Assembly (NCBI RefSeq): GCF_900177805.1
Contig: NZ_FXAX01000001.1
Span: 1,550,001-1,614,000, forward strand
DNA: 64,000 nucleotides
Source: Fibrobacter sp. UWB13
Lineage (GTDB): Bacteria > Fibrobacterota > Fibrobacteria > Fibrobacterales > Fibrobacteraceae
Direction of reading: 5' to 3'
In this document: piece after piece, positions 26,190 through 35,049 of the stretch
Layout: each line of letters opens with the position of its first letter
Numbering within the stretch: the stretch's first letter is position 1
Position numbers and translations under genes: made by a program
Notes under the pieces: generated by a model
What the model saw: only the letters and a program-made list of their open reading frames with translations
What the model was told of the DNA's origin: nothing
Databases searched by the model: none

Positions 26190-29100
26190 TTTAGAACTAT
26201 ACAATATAGCCTCTAGTTGCACATCCGAATCTAGTTACATGGATGTTGACTTTGATAATGACGCTGTAATTAATAAATATGATGTATTAGAATACACATC
26301 GGGTGGATACTTTGTAAATATTAAATCTCGCAATATAAGATTATGGCCAAAGATCGACAACGACTTATTCCGAGACAGCTCTCTTTATATCATAGAATCA
26401 CTAACAGAAAATAATGATTTCATCACAGCAACACTAATACATTGGTCTTTTGGAGCTCCGACTATCCTCGGTGAATCAGATCAAGAATACGATATTGTTG
26501 TAACAGAAAACTTATTGGAGAGATTACCTAAAAATTTATACGTTAAAAAAACAGAACAGTTAATCGAATGGCTTAATACAGAATTTTTATTCAAACTTAA
26601 TAACGGGCAATCTGTATTCCTACGCATCATAAACGGCAACAACGGACTCGATGGATCCTGGCTAGGTCGTAACTGGATTGCCATTATTAACGAAAAAAAG
26701 ATTACCAATAGAAACGGAACTCAAAATTGTTTTGTAATTGAAGGTTTCAAAAAATCGCCTCAAAAAGCCCTAAACATTCAAAAAGGCATTGCTAACATAA
26801 ATTTTGTAAGTGAAAAAGATGCTATAGAAGCAAACCCCATATTCAAAGCACAATTTGCACTCAGTTCATCCGACCCTAGTTCCATCATAAACCTTTGGAA
26901 AAAATATAATGATATTGATGAAAAATTTCTTCTAGAACAACAAGAAACATCAGGTATTTTGCGTGCAGATAAAATCACAAAGCGCAATGACGGGAAAATC
27001 TATGCAACAATACAAAATAGTTCTGAAAACATAGAAAAATTCAAAAACGTCTATGAAGCACTCAAAGAAGACTACTACATTTCTGTAAGTTCTTCATCTA
27101 ACAAAAGAGATTTACCCATAAAAAACGTCTATTTCAACAGTGAACAACGAACCATGCTATGGGATTGGGCAGAAAAAGACAAAATTCCACACGAAAAATT
27201 AAACAACGCTTTAATTAAAATAGACTTCAAACCTTGGGCAGTTCAGGCTAAAAGAAGAAAAGAAGCACTTGAAGCCATTCGTTCTAGAAACATTCCCATA
27301 CCGGCCATCACAGATTTATTAAACGAGTCCGCACCTTTTACATTTAGCTCTACACAACCGAAAAGGATACCAAGCGACATAATATTACGCAAAGCTTTTG
27401 GGAATAACGAGCCTAATGAAGCTCAACTACGAGCTCTTAAAATTTGCCTAAGTTCGCCTGACATTGCCTTAATTCAAGGACCTCCGGGAACAGGCAAAAC
27501 AAGCGTTATCAGAGCCTTGCAAAATGTATTACAAAGTGAAGATGCAAAACACAAAAAAGCAGTTCCAAGCATTCTCCTAACAAGCTTCCAACACGTTGCG
27601 GTAGATAATGTGGCTACAGGGAGCAAAATATGGGGGTTACCCGTTTTTCGTTTTTACGGAGCTAAAAAAGATAAGGAACAGATTTTCGAAGGCTTAAAAT
27701 CATGGCAAGAAGAAACCGCAAAAGTCGTTGACAAACAAATCGAAAATTTAAAAGTCGATGACAAATACAATGATTATGAGCACATCATTTTCATGTTGCA
27801 TTGCGTAAAAGACGCGGAAAACGCTTATGAAATACGATCGTTGCTTAGTGAAATTTTAACATTGGCAGAAAAGGACAGTTTTCTTTCAACTGACGAAATT
27901 TTAGACATTCAACAATGGAAAAAAAAATTTTCAGCAAGTGAGAAAAACGATACATTTTACAAACTACTTATGGGGATTCGCATCACACCGACTAGTTTTG
28001 AAGACGATGGAGCGGCAAACATAAAAAAACTACTAGATTATTACGATCTCAGAAAAGAGTTTCTCAACTGTCCAACACTAGAACAGGAATACGATCATAT
28101 AAAGAGTTTTATCGTTTCAATTCCAAGCAAAGAAGATTATGATTGGTTAAATGAATTTCGTAATAAAAGCATAAACCAAACCAATTCTAACTCAATTCGG
28201 TCTTCTGACAAAACATTATTTAGAGCTCTTCAGAAATATATTGAAAAAACACTCATTCCAAACATCGAAGAACGAATCAAACATAACGACATTCATTTAA
28301 TGCAGATATTGAACGAGTATCGTAAATCAGTCGAATTCAAGTCAATTCGTAACGCTATGATGAAATACGCGGTAACGTTCGCCGCAACAACACAACAGTC
28401 CAAAAGCGACGCTTTCGTAAATCTACTTGGTGACGAAAATTTTGGTTTCGATTATGTAATTGTAGATGAGGCAGCAAGAGCCAATCCTTTAGACCTATTT
28501 ATTCCAATCACTCTAGCTCGAAAAAAAGTCATCTTAGTCGGAGACCACAAACAATTGCCTCAACTCGTAGACCAAGACATCCTTGAACAAATGCAACAAA
28601 GTGATGATGAAAAATTACCCGATAACTTACAGCAATATATGGATAAATCCCTATTTGAAGCATTATGGAATTATCTCAAAACAGACTGTAATGACGGAAT
28701 TAACAGAACAGTAACATTGGATTGCCAATACCGTATGCCTCAAAAACTAGGCGATTTTATCAGCACCAATTTTTACGGGGATAATAAAATCAAAACAGGA
28801 AAAAAATCCAACGACTGCATACATTTCAGTTCCCGCTATAAAAAAAGGAACGGAGAATGTATGTGTGCTGCATGGGAAGATGTAGACGGAAAAGAATCTG
28901 GTCGAACCAGTAAAGAAAACAGAGCTGAAGCAGAACGTATTATAACACGATTAAAAGAGCTAATTCAAGAAACAAAAGAATCCATCGGAGTTATCGCCTC
29001 CTATAGTGCACAAGTTAAACTTATAGAGCAAATGGCTAAAGAAGACTTGAACCTTAGTGAAGCTATTAAACAAAAACAACTAGAAATCGGATCTATCGAT

Positions 29101-29328
29101 GCATTCCAAGGCAAGCAATTTGATATCGTATTTTTTTCAGTTGTTCGTAACAATAATCAAGGAATTTTCGGTTTTTTGACCATGAATAATCGTCTCAATG
29201 TAGCCTTTTCACGTCAGAAAAAACTATTGGTTGTTGTCGGAAGCCGAAAAATGTTTAGCACAAGTAAAGCTTGTGAAAAAGTTTCAGCATTGAATGCTTT
29301 TATCAGTCTTGCTGATTCGGAGGTCTAA
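26182..29328 (+). CDS. UPF1/DNA2-like superfamily 1 helicase (CnuH-like)
   Basis: A 1048-aa SF1 helicase. Motif I is IQGPPGTGKTSVIRAL (about residue 433), motif II VIVDEAARANP (about 758), motif III LVGDHKQLPQ, motif V/VI SIDAFQGKQFDIVFF and MNNRLNVAFSRQKKLL (about 1002). About 430 residues precede the helicase core and show no recognised domain; a helical insertion (about 505-735) separates motifs I and II, as in UPF1-like proteins. UPF1-type enzymes move 5'-3' on RNA or DNA. It is translationally coupled to the kinase. In the CoCoNuT systems I recall, a helicase of this kind (CnuH) accompanies the McrB/McrC pair found downstream here. Confidence 0.87.
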   Translation: MVNLELYNIASSCTSESSYMDVDFDNDAVINKYDVLEYTSGGYFVNIKSRNIRLWPKIDNDLFRDSSLYIIESLTENNDFITATLIHWSFGAPTILGESDQEYDIVVTENLLERLPKNLYVKKTEQLIEWLNTEFLFKLNNGQSVFLRIINGNNGLDGSWLGRNWIAIINEKKITNRNGTQNCFVIEGFKKSPQKALNIQKGIANINFVSEKDAIEANPIFKAQFALSSSDPSSIINLWKKYNDIDEKFLLEQQETSGILRADKITKRNDGKIYATIQNSSENIEKFKNVYEALKEDYYISVSSSSNKRDLPIKNVYFNSEQRTMLWDWAEKDKIPHEKLNNALIKIDFKPWAVQAKRRKEALEAIRSRNIPIPAITDLLNESAPFTFSSTQPKRIPSDIILRKAFGNNEPNEAQLRALKICLSSPDIALIQGPPGTGKTSVIRALQNVLQSEDAKHKKAVPSILLTSFQHVAVDNVATGSKIWGLPVFRFYGAKKDKEQIFEGLKSWQEETAKVVDKQIENLKVDDKYNDYEHIIFMLHCVKDAENAYEIRSLLSEILTLAEKDSFLSTDEILDIQQWKKKFSASEKNDTFYKLLMGIRITPTSFEDDGAANIKKLLDYYDLRKEFLNCPTLEQEYDHIKSFIVSIPSKEDYDWLNEFRNKSINQTNSNSIRSSDKTLFRALQKYIEKTLIPNIEERIKHNDIHLMQILNEYRKSVEFKSIRNAMMKYAVTFAATTQQSKSDAFVNLLGDENFGFDYVIVDEAARANPLDLFIPITLARKKVILVGDHKQLPQLVDQDILEQMQQSDDEKLPDNLQQYMDKSLFEALWNYLKTDCNDGINRTVTLDCQYRMPQKLGDFISTNFYGDNKIKTGKKSNDCIHFSSRYKKRNGECMCAAWEDVDGKESGRTSKENRAEAERIITRLKELIQETKESIGVIASYSAQVKLIEQMAKEDLNLSEAIKQKQLEIGSIDAFQGKQFDIVFFSVVRNNNQGIFGFLTMNNRLNVAFSRQKKLLVVVGSRKMFSTSKACEKVSALNAFISLADSEV

Positions 29329-29329
29329 A

Positions 29330-30820
29330 ATGAATGTAGGATCTTTATTTTGCAATGCCGATTTCCTAGAAAAAGAAAACCTATCGAGACTGTATTTTGC
29401 ATTACCCGTAGTAGCATGGGATGTTATACTTGAACAAGCCGCAATTCCTAGCAACTACTTTTCAGAGCTGATTGTCAAAATTTTAGGTGTTGGAGACAAA
29501 ACAACTTCAGAACTACATAATTTGACCAATCTCGACGAAGGCTTAATCCAATATATTCTTACATATGAATTAAAAAACATAGTTTCAAAAACAATTAATG
29601 GTTGGCATTTAAGAGAAAGTGTTGAGTCGCAAGTTGTAGAAATAAAAAAAATAAGAATTACCATATTGCAATCAAAAATAACAGGACGTTTAATACCGCA
29701 TCCTGTACATCGAAACGCATTAATGTCATTGAACTACGATGTAAACGAAAATGGTTATCCATTAATAAAGGGAGGATCCAAAGGAAAGCCCTTTGAAATC
29801 CGACCATTCAAAATCAATCCAATTACAAACGAGTTACCCGATATTAGCGAACAAGATATTTTTGAGATGTGGGATGAATATGAATCCAATGACAGTGACA
29901 TAGCATTATCAGACTATAATGGAATTAAATCAGAATACATCAATCCTCCAGAAAAGATCCTTTCCATCACGAAACGGATTGGAGAATCAAATTCCTGTGA
30001 TTATCTTTTAGTAAAAGTTACCAAAATCGCAGATGACGAGCACTTTGAATGTATAGATCTTCTTGAACCGACTACGAATATTCCCATGCAATTTCTTGAA
30101 ACGGAACTAACGAGAAGCATGGATATAGACGAAAGAGTTGCAATTCGATTAGGATTAAAAGAAATCGAAATTTCTTTAGATTTTAAGGAAGCCATTAAAG
30201 CAGAGTATCCAAGATTCAGCGAACGCGTTATTGACGAAATATGCAGGTTTTTAAGTCTAAAAAAAGAAGTCCTTGAAGCAGACAACGATGACGAAAAAGA
30301 CGATGTTATTCTAATACGAATGCAGACTATGTACGAAGGCCTCCTTAGAGATAGAGACGTAGATTGTGAGTCGGAACTCATAAAGAAACTTACCGAAAAT
30401 GAAAAATACAATCAAAAAAAAGAACGTTCTTTTGAACTAGGGGTTGGACTAAATCGAAAAAATCTAAAACTTGATCTTGAAATAATTAATCAATTCATAA
30501 ACAAAAAAGTTTGGCAAGAGATGAAAAGAAAGGAAGCCTCCTTAAAATCCTTAATTCTTAGACATCTCATGACACACTTAAAGCCACATCAAATAGATTC
30601 CCTATTTATATCCCAGCTCGTAAAAAAAGGACTATTCACAGAATCCATAAAATTTATTATGGACATGACCCAAATACGAAATGCTTATGGACATTTTAGC
30701 GATGAACGAAAGCGTATTCGAGATTATTATACCGATAAAAATCTTTCCGATAAAGAATCATTACAAGAATTCTTTAAAACTATCGAAAATCAACTTAAAA
30801 TTTTAAATGAGGTTTACTAA
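29330..30820 (+). CDS. Multidomain protein with C-terminal HEPN-type RNase motif (CnuE-like)
   Basis: A 496-aa protein without a family I can name along most of its length. The N-terminal third (ILGVGDKTTSELHNLTNLD) looks like a winged-helix module and is followed by a beta-rich stretch. The C-terminal about 100 residues are helical and contain M-T-Q-I-R450-N-A-Y-G-H455, fitting the R-x4-6-H active-site signature of HEPN ribonucleases, including N directly after R. HEPN proteins are frequent toxic effectors in defence systems. GGAGG stands just before the ATG at 29330, which directly follows the helicase stop. Its own stop overlaps the next start (TAATG). Confidence 0.6.
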   Translation: MNVGSLFCNADFLEKENLSRLYFALPVVAWDVILEQAAIPSNYFSELIVKILGVGDKTTSELHNLTNLDEGLIQYILTYELKNIVSKTINGWHLRESVESQVVEIKKIRITILQSKITGRLIPHPVHRNALMSLNYDVNENGYPLIKGGSKGKPFEIRPFKINPITNELPDISEQDIFEMWDEYESNDSDIALSDYNGIKSEYINPPEKILSITKRIGESNSCDYLLVKVTKIADDEHFECIDLLEPTTNIPMQFLETELTRSMDIDERVAIRLGLKEIEISLDFKEAIKAEYPRFSERVIDEICRFLSLKKEVLEADNDDEKDDVILIRMQTMYEGLLRDRDVDCESELIKKLTENEKYNQKKERSFELGVGLNRKNLKLDLEIINQFINKKVWQEMKRKEASLKSLILRHLMTHLKPHQIDSLFISQLVKKGLFTESIKFIMDMTQIRNAYGHFSDERKRIRDYYTDKNLSDKESLQEFFKTIENQLKILNEVY

Positions 30821-33195
30821 TGGGTAAAAAAAATAAAGCAAAAAAGGATAATGGCAACAACAAGACAATCTCTCTCGCAGGATTGAAAGACATCTTCACC
30901 AATGCAAAAACTATTGTTGATTCAGCACCCAAAGACGCCAATCTAGACGTACAGACAAAAATTGAAAATGTTCAATCAGACATCAAAACAATTTCTGATA
31001 TAGGAAATAAATTGTCAGATGATGAAAAGAAAAACTTCGAACAGCTACTCAATGATCTAAAAAGTGCAATAGAAGCATATAAAGAATCGAAAAAAACATT
31101 CGACACCAACACAGCCGAACTTGGAAATTTCAAAAAAACACTGGACAATCAGAAAAGTAAGCAAGAACAAAAAGAAGCAGATCTTAAAGAATTCCAAGAA
31201 AGTCTTAAAAAGCAAGAATCCACACAAAATACAAAAGAATCCAAGCTTTTTGCCTGGGAAAATGAGCTAAAAACTAAAAATACAGAAATCGGAACAAGAG
31301 AAATAAACGTATCGAAAAAAGAAGCTGAAGCTGATGCCGGTTTTCAAGCCAAAGCATTAAAATGGGAAAAAGAATCGGTAGACAAATTCAACAAAGAAAT
31401 TGAATCCATAAAAGCCAACCTAGAAAGCGAACGAGCTAGGTATATTGAAGTAAAAAAAAATCTTGAAAAGGACCAAGAGAAATGCCAAATAGAACTTGAA
31501 TCATACAAAGAAAAAAAATCTGCTTACGACGACGCCAAGACAAATTTGGAAAACTATTACAAAGAACAATTACAACAAAAAGAAACGGAACATCAAGATG
31601 AACTAAACAGAATTCTTGATTCCAAGAAAAAGCTACAAGAGCAATTAAATCAGTTTAACGATATTCGAGCTGAATTGGGAGGAAAATCAGCTTCAGAAAT
31701 CAAACATTTGATTGAAAAATACCGAGAAGAAAACGCAAAACTTCAACTCGACATTCAACAAACAGGTAGTGCGGAATACCAACAAGCCCTTGAAGAAGAA
31801 CTTCAGAAATGTAAAGACGAATGTGATTCACTTATTATAGAAAAAAATCAACTAGAAGCAGAAAAACGTCAGTTAAGAAAAAAGATTGTTGATAATGAAG
31901 GTTTAATAGCATTAAACAGAACTCTAGAAACACATAAAAAAGCATTAGAAGCAGCACAAGAACAACTTCAAAACAAGCTTGACGAACTGACATCCAAAGA
32001 CGCAAATAAGGAAATATTCGCAGAATTCAAGAGTATCGATAATAATTGCAGTATAGAATACAGTAATTTCACGCACTCTGATAAAAACCTCAAAACATTT
32101 ATCAATGCAATTGGTTACCGACTAACACAATATACCCCCCATTTATTCTATACCCCAGAAACCCTGCAGCTATTCGTTGGAGGCCTCGCTATGAGCCGTC
32201 TCATTTTACTCCAGGGTATTAGTGGTACTGGTAAAACAAAACTTGCACAAGCATTCGCATCAATCGTTGGAGACAATATTGAAAACTCAGCAACAACCAA
32301 CAATCAAGAAAAATGCAGTTGTATTGTTCCAGTGCAAGCTGGTTGGCGTGACAACCAGGATTTACTTGGATATTACAATGCTTTTGAAAAGAAATTCTAC
32401 GAAAAACCATTCTCTAAAGGACTTTACACTGCATCTACACCATCATTCAAAGAAAAACTATTCTTTATCATTCTAGACGAAATGAACTTGTCTCATCCAG
32501 AACAATATTTTGCCGATTTTATTTCTGCAATGGAACAAGCTAATTCTGTAAGTGATAAATTTGAAGTTGACTTACTTTCAGGCATTTCCAATGAAATCAT
32601 GGAAAAGAAAGAACTTTGGCCAAAGTATCTCAATAAAGAAAAAATCATAGTTCCATCCAATGTATGGTTTATTGGAACCGCAAACCATGATGAAACAACC
32701 ATGGAATTTGCAGATAAGACATACGACCGAGCCCATGTTATGGTTATGGAAAGAAATACTCAACGACATCAATACCATGAAGTTCAAAGAGGGGCCGCAC
32801 ACTGGTCGGCCTCGGATTTAAGAGAAGCTTTTGTCAATGCTCAAAATAGCCAAGATGGGAAAAATCAATCAGATTGGGTAAAAAACAAGCTAGAAACACT
32901 AAAAGATATATTAAAGAAAGAGTTTGATGTATCTTTTGGAAATCGCCTAGAACGACAAATAGAAAACTTTGTACCCGTAGTTTGTGCGGCCGGAGGAACA
33001 CAAACAATGGCTCTAGACCACTTAATCGCAACAAAAATTGTCCGTAAAGGAAAAATAACAGGATTATTCGGTGTACAAAAGGAATCTCTAGAAAATCTTC
33101 GCGATGAAATTCTTACAGGAATAGGTCTGAACGAAAATTCACAAACAATCAAGCTTCTAGATCAAGACATCACTGCTAAAGATCGAGGAAATTAA
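30820..33195 (+). CDS. Coiled-coil McrB-like AAA+ NTPase (CnuB-like)
   Basis: A 791-aa protein. Residues about 45-395 are a long charged coiled coil (Lys/Glu/Gln heptads). The AAA+ domain follows: Walker A Q465-G-I-S-G-T-G-K472-T, Walker B F-I-I-L-D553-E554-M-N-L-S-H (DEMNL is typical of McrB), a sensor region F-I-G-T-A-N-H-D-E-T-T where McrB has its GTP-specific NTAD-type signature, and a probable arginine finger R637. It should form hexamers that drive the DUF2357/McrC partner encoded next, whose start it overlaps (TAATG). A long coiled coil fused to McrB-like NTPase is the defining trait of CoCoNuT systems. Confidence 0.85.
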   Translation: MGKKNKAKKDNGNNKTISLAGLKDIFTNAKTIVDSAPKDANLDVQTKIENVQSDIKTISDIGNKLSDDEKKNFEQLLNDLKSAIEAYKESKKTFDTNTAELGNFKKTLDNQKSKQEQKEADLKEFQESLKKQESTQNTKESKLFAWENELKTKNTEIGTREINVSKKEAEADAGFQAKALKWEKESVDKFNKEIESIKANLESERARYIEVKKNLEKDQEKCQIELESYKEKKSAYDDAKTNLENYYKEQLQQKETEHQDELNRILDSKKKLQEQLNQFNDIRAELGGKSASEIKHLIEKYREENAKLQLDIQQTGSAEYQQALEEELQKCKDECDSLIIEKNQLEAEKRQLRKKIVDNEGLIALNRTLETHKKALEAAQEQLQNKLDELTSKDANKEIFAEFKSIDNNCSIEYSNFTHSDKNLKTFINAIGYRLTQYTPHLFYTPETLQLFVGGLAMSRLILLQGISGTGKTKLAQAFASIVGDNIENSATTNNQEKCSCIVPVQAGWRDNQDLLGYYNAFEKKFYEKPFSKGLYTASTPSFKEKLFFIILDEMNLSHPEQYFADFISAMEQANSVSDKFEVDLLSGISNEIMEKKELWPKYLNKEKIIVPSNVWFIGTANHDETTMEFADKTYDRAHVMVMERNTQRHQYHEVQRGAAHWSASDLREAFVNAQNSQDGKNQSDWVKNKLETLKDILKKEFDVSFGNRLERQIENFVPVVCAAGGTQTMALDHLIATKIVRKGKITGLFGVQKESLENLRDEILTGIGLNENSQTIKLLDQDITAKDRGN

Positions 33196-34991
33196 TGTTT
33201 GATGTTTTCTTACAAAAAGAAACGGATTTAGAACATCCGGCATGCGGAGGAATCTTCTCTAAAAAAAGCCAACCCCTAAACAGAGAAGATCTTCTGTTTC
33301 ATTTTTCTGAAAACGAAATAAAAGATTCCACTCCAATTCCGCAAGAAATAATCAGTGCTTTCACGCTTTTAGTGAATGATGAAGAAGGATTTTTCGCATT
33401 ATGTGATGACCCCCAAAAAATGGATCGAAATCGACTAGAAAAATATTTACAAAGCGATCCGGAAAAAGTATCCCATAAGGATCCTCTAGTTCACATGAAA
33501 GAAATCATTTCTCGACCAATTTTAGACTTAAAAGAAGACGAAATCAAACAGCCAACCAGTCGTGTAAAAAAATTTGCTTCACGAGCACTAGATTATCTAG
33601 CTAGTCATTCTGAGGACTGGAGAAACAAATCTTTTGTGGGTGTACACCCACAACGTTTATTATCGTTAGTTCGTGAAGACAAATGGGAAACATACGAAAA
33701 TAGGCTGCTATATACACTTTGTCAAATACTAAATACCTTGATTAATCAACGTCTTCATGAATTAAAAAGTGTTGATGATGGCTATGGAGAAATCCAGAAA
33801 TATTACGAAGTTGTAAACAATCTTGACTACAATGGAATGTTATATGAAGTTAATAAATATCTAACAAATTACAGCAGTGAAAAGGTCGATAAAAGTAGAG
33901 AACAACTTAAAAAGACCATTGCTTTTCTCGAACATATTCAAATGGTAATCCATTCTTTTTGGAATTCACAACTCTTTAGAAATTTAAAGAGAATTCCTAA
34001 TATAGAAGTAGATATAAATCAGTTCATTACAACCAACATTCTAATGAATAATCAACACTACCTATATTTGCCAAAGGTCCAAAAGGTTATTCTAAATTCA
34101 TGTTCAAAGGCACTTTCTAAAAAAGAAAAACAAGAAGAACAAAAGCTACTATTAACAAATGAAATTTATTATGTTAAACGCTGCATCGACAATTTTAAAA
34201 GTGAATATAATTTTTGTTGGGATATTATTAAGCCAACAACGTCAATAAACGAATTTGAAATCATTCTCGAATGCAGCAACAAAAAATTACGTTTCTTTTT
34301 TGCAACATCGAATCCTTCTGAATCATACAAGCATCAACTAAAAAATAATCATGGCAACAATAATGAAATTTCCATTCTAATCTACCCTCAAGAAACGCCT
34401 TATCTCAAAGAAGAACAAAATCAAAAACAAACTATAGATACAATGCTTTCCATATTTGGACGGCAGTTGCCCCAATATGGAACATATTCTTCTGAAAATT
34501 CTGTAATCGGAATATCACCACAATCTGTATTTTCCAAACTAATAATACAGAGAATTTTACTACAATGGGCTTGGTCATTAACAATAATCAAATTTCCATT
34601 TGAATTGCCCCAGACTAAATTTCTCGAAAATTTTGTAAAAAGCAAATACATATTCAAAAAATATGACGAATCTGAATTTCGGAAATTTATGGAACATAAA
34701 TGCCAGTCAATTTATAAAAAGAACGAAAAAATAGAACTAAAAAAGGCACAAGATAAAGAAGTCAGAATATTACAAGAAATGAATCAATTAGTCTCAACCG
34801 CTTTAGAATGCCCTTGTTGCAAAAAATTTGGTAAATTAAGTGATGGGGCTACAATTCTAAATTTTATGATAACGTGTCCTAATTGTGGTTGTAGATGGAG
34901 CCGTAACAACAACACGACAAAGTGGATAAAAGGAGACGATTCAAAAATATATGGGAAATTTGAAAGCTTTGAAATAAACAAAACTCCTTAA
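33195..34991 (+). CDS. DUF2357/McrC-like protein with C-terminal zinc ribbon (CnuC-like)
   Basis: A 598-aa protein. The HPQRL...YE168-N169-R170-LLYTLC segment (about 150-185) matches the conserved region of DUF2357, the N-terminal domain of McrC-type partners of McrB. A long helical region follows. Near the C-terminus LECPCCKKFG...MITCPNCGCRW makes a CxxC...CxxC zinc ribbon. I cannot find a convincing PD...(D/E)xK nuclease motif, so catalytic activity is unproven; the nuclease core may be diverged or lost. Its position directly after the McrB-like gene, with overlapping start and stop, supports a complex. Last gene of the operon, followed by a strong terminator. Confidence 0.72.
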   Translation: MFDVFLQKETDLEHPACGGIFSKKSQPLNREDLLFHFSENEIKDSTPIPQEIISAFTLLVNDEEGFFALCDDPQKMDRNRLEKYLQSDPEKVSHKDPLVHMKEIISRPILDLKEDEIKQPTSRVKKFASRALDYLASHSEDWRNKSFVGVHPQRLLSLVREDKWETYENRLLYTLCQILNTLINQRLHELKSVDDGYGEIQKYYEVVNNLDYNGMLYEVNKYLTNYSSEKVDKSREQLKKTIAFLEHIQMVIHSFWNSQLFRNLKRIPNIEVDINQFITTNILMNNQHYLYLPKVQKVILNSCSKALSKKEKQEEQKLLLTNEIYYVKRCIDNFKSEYNFCWDIIKPTTSINEFEIILECSNKKLRFFFATSNPSESYKHQLKNNHGNNNEISILIYPQETPYLKEEQNQKQTIDTMLSIFGRQLPQYGTYSSENSVIGISPQSVFSKLIIQRILLQWAWSLTIIKFPFELPQTKFLENFVKSKYIFKKYDESEFRKFMEHKCQSIYKKNEKIELKKAQDKEVRILQEMNQLVSTALECPCCKKFGKLSDGATILNFMITCPNCGCRWSRNNNTTKWIKGDDSKIYGKFESFEINKTP

Positions 34992-34997
34992 AACTAG

Positions 34998-35034
34998 AAA
35001 CACCTAAAATAGTCAACCTATTTTAGGTGTTTTT
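34998..35034. terminator. Strong terminator closing the TerY-P/McrBC-like operon
   Basis: AAACACCTAAAATAG-TCAAC-CTATTTTAGGTGTTTTT: about 15 perfectly paired bases with T5. It lies seven bases after the last stop codon and may also stop transcription from the convergent SpoIIE gene. Confidence 0.9.
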
Positions 35035-35049
35035 GCTATTAACCCGCCC

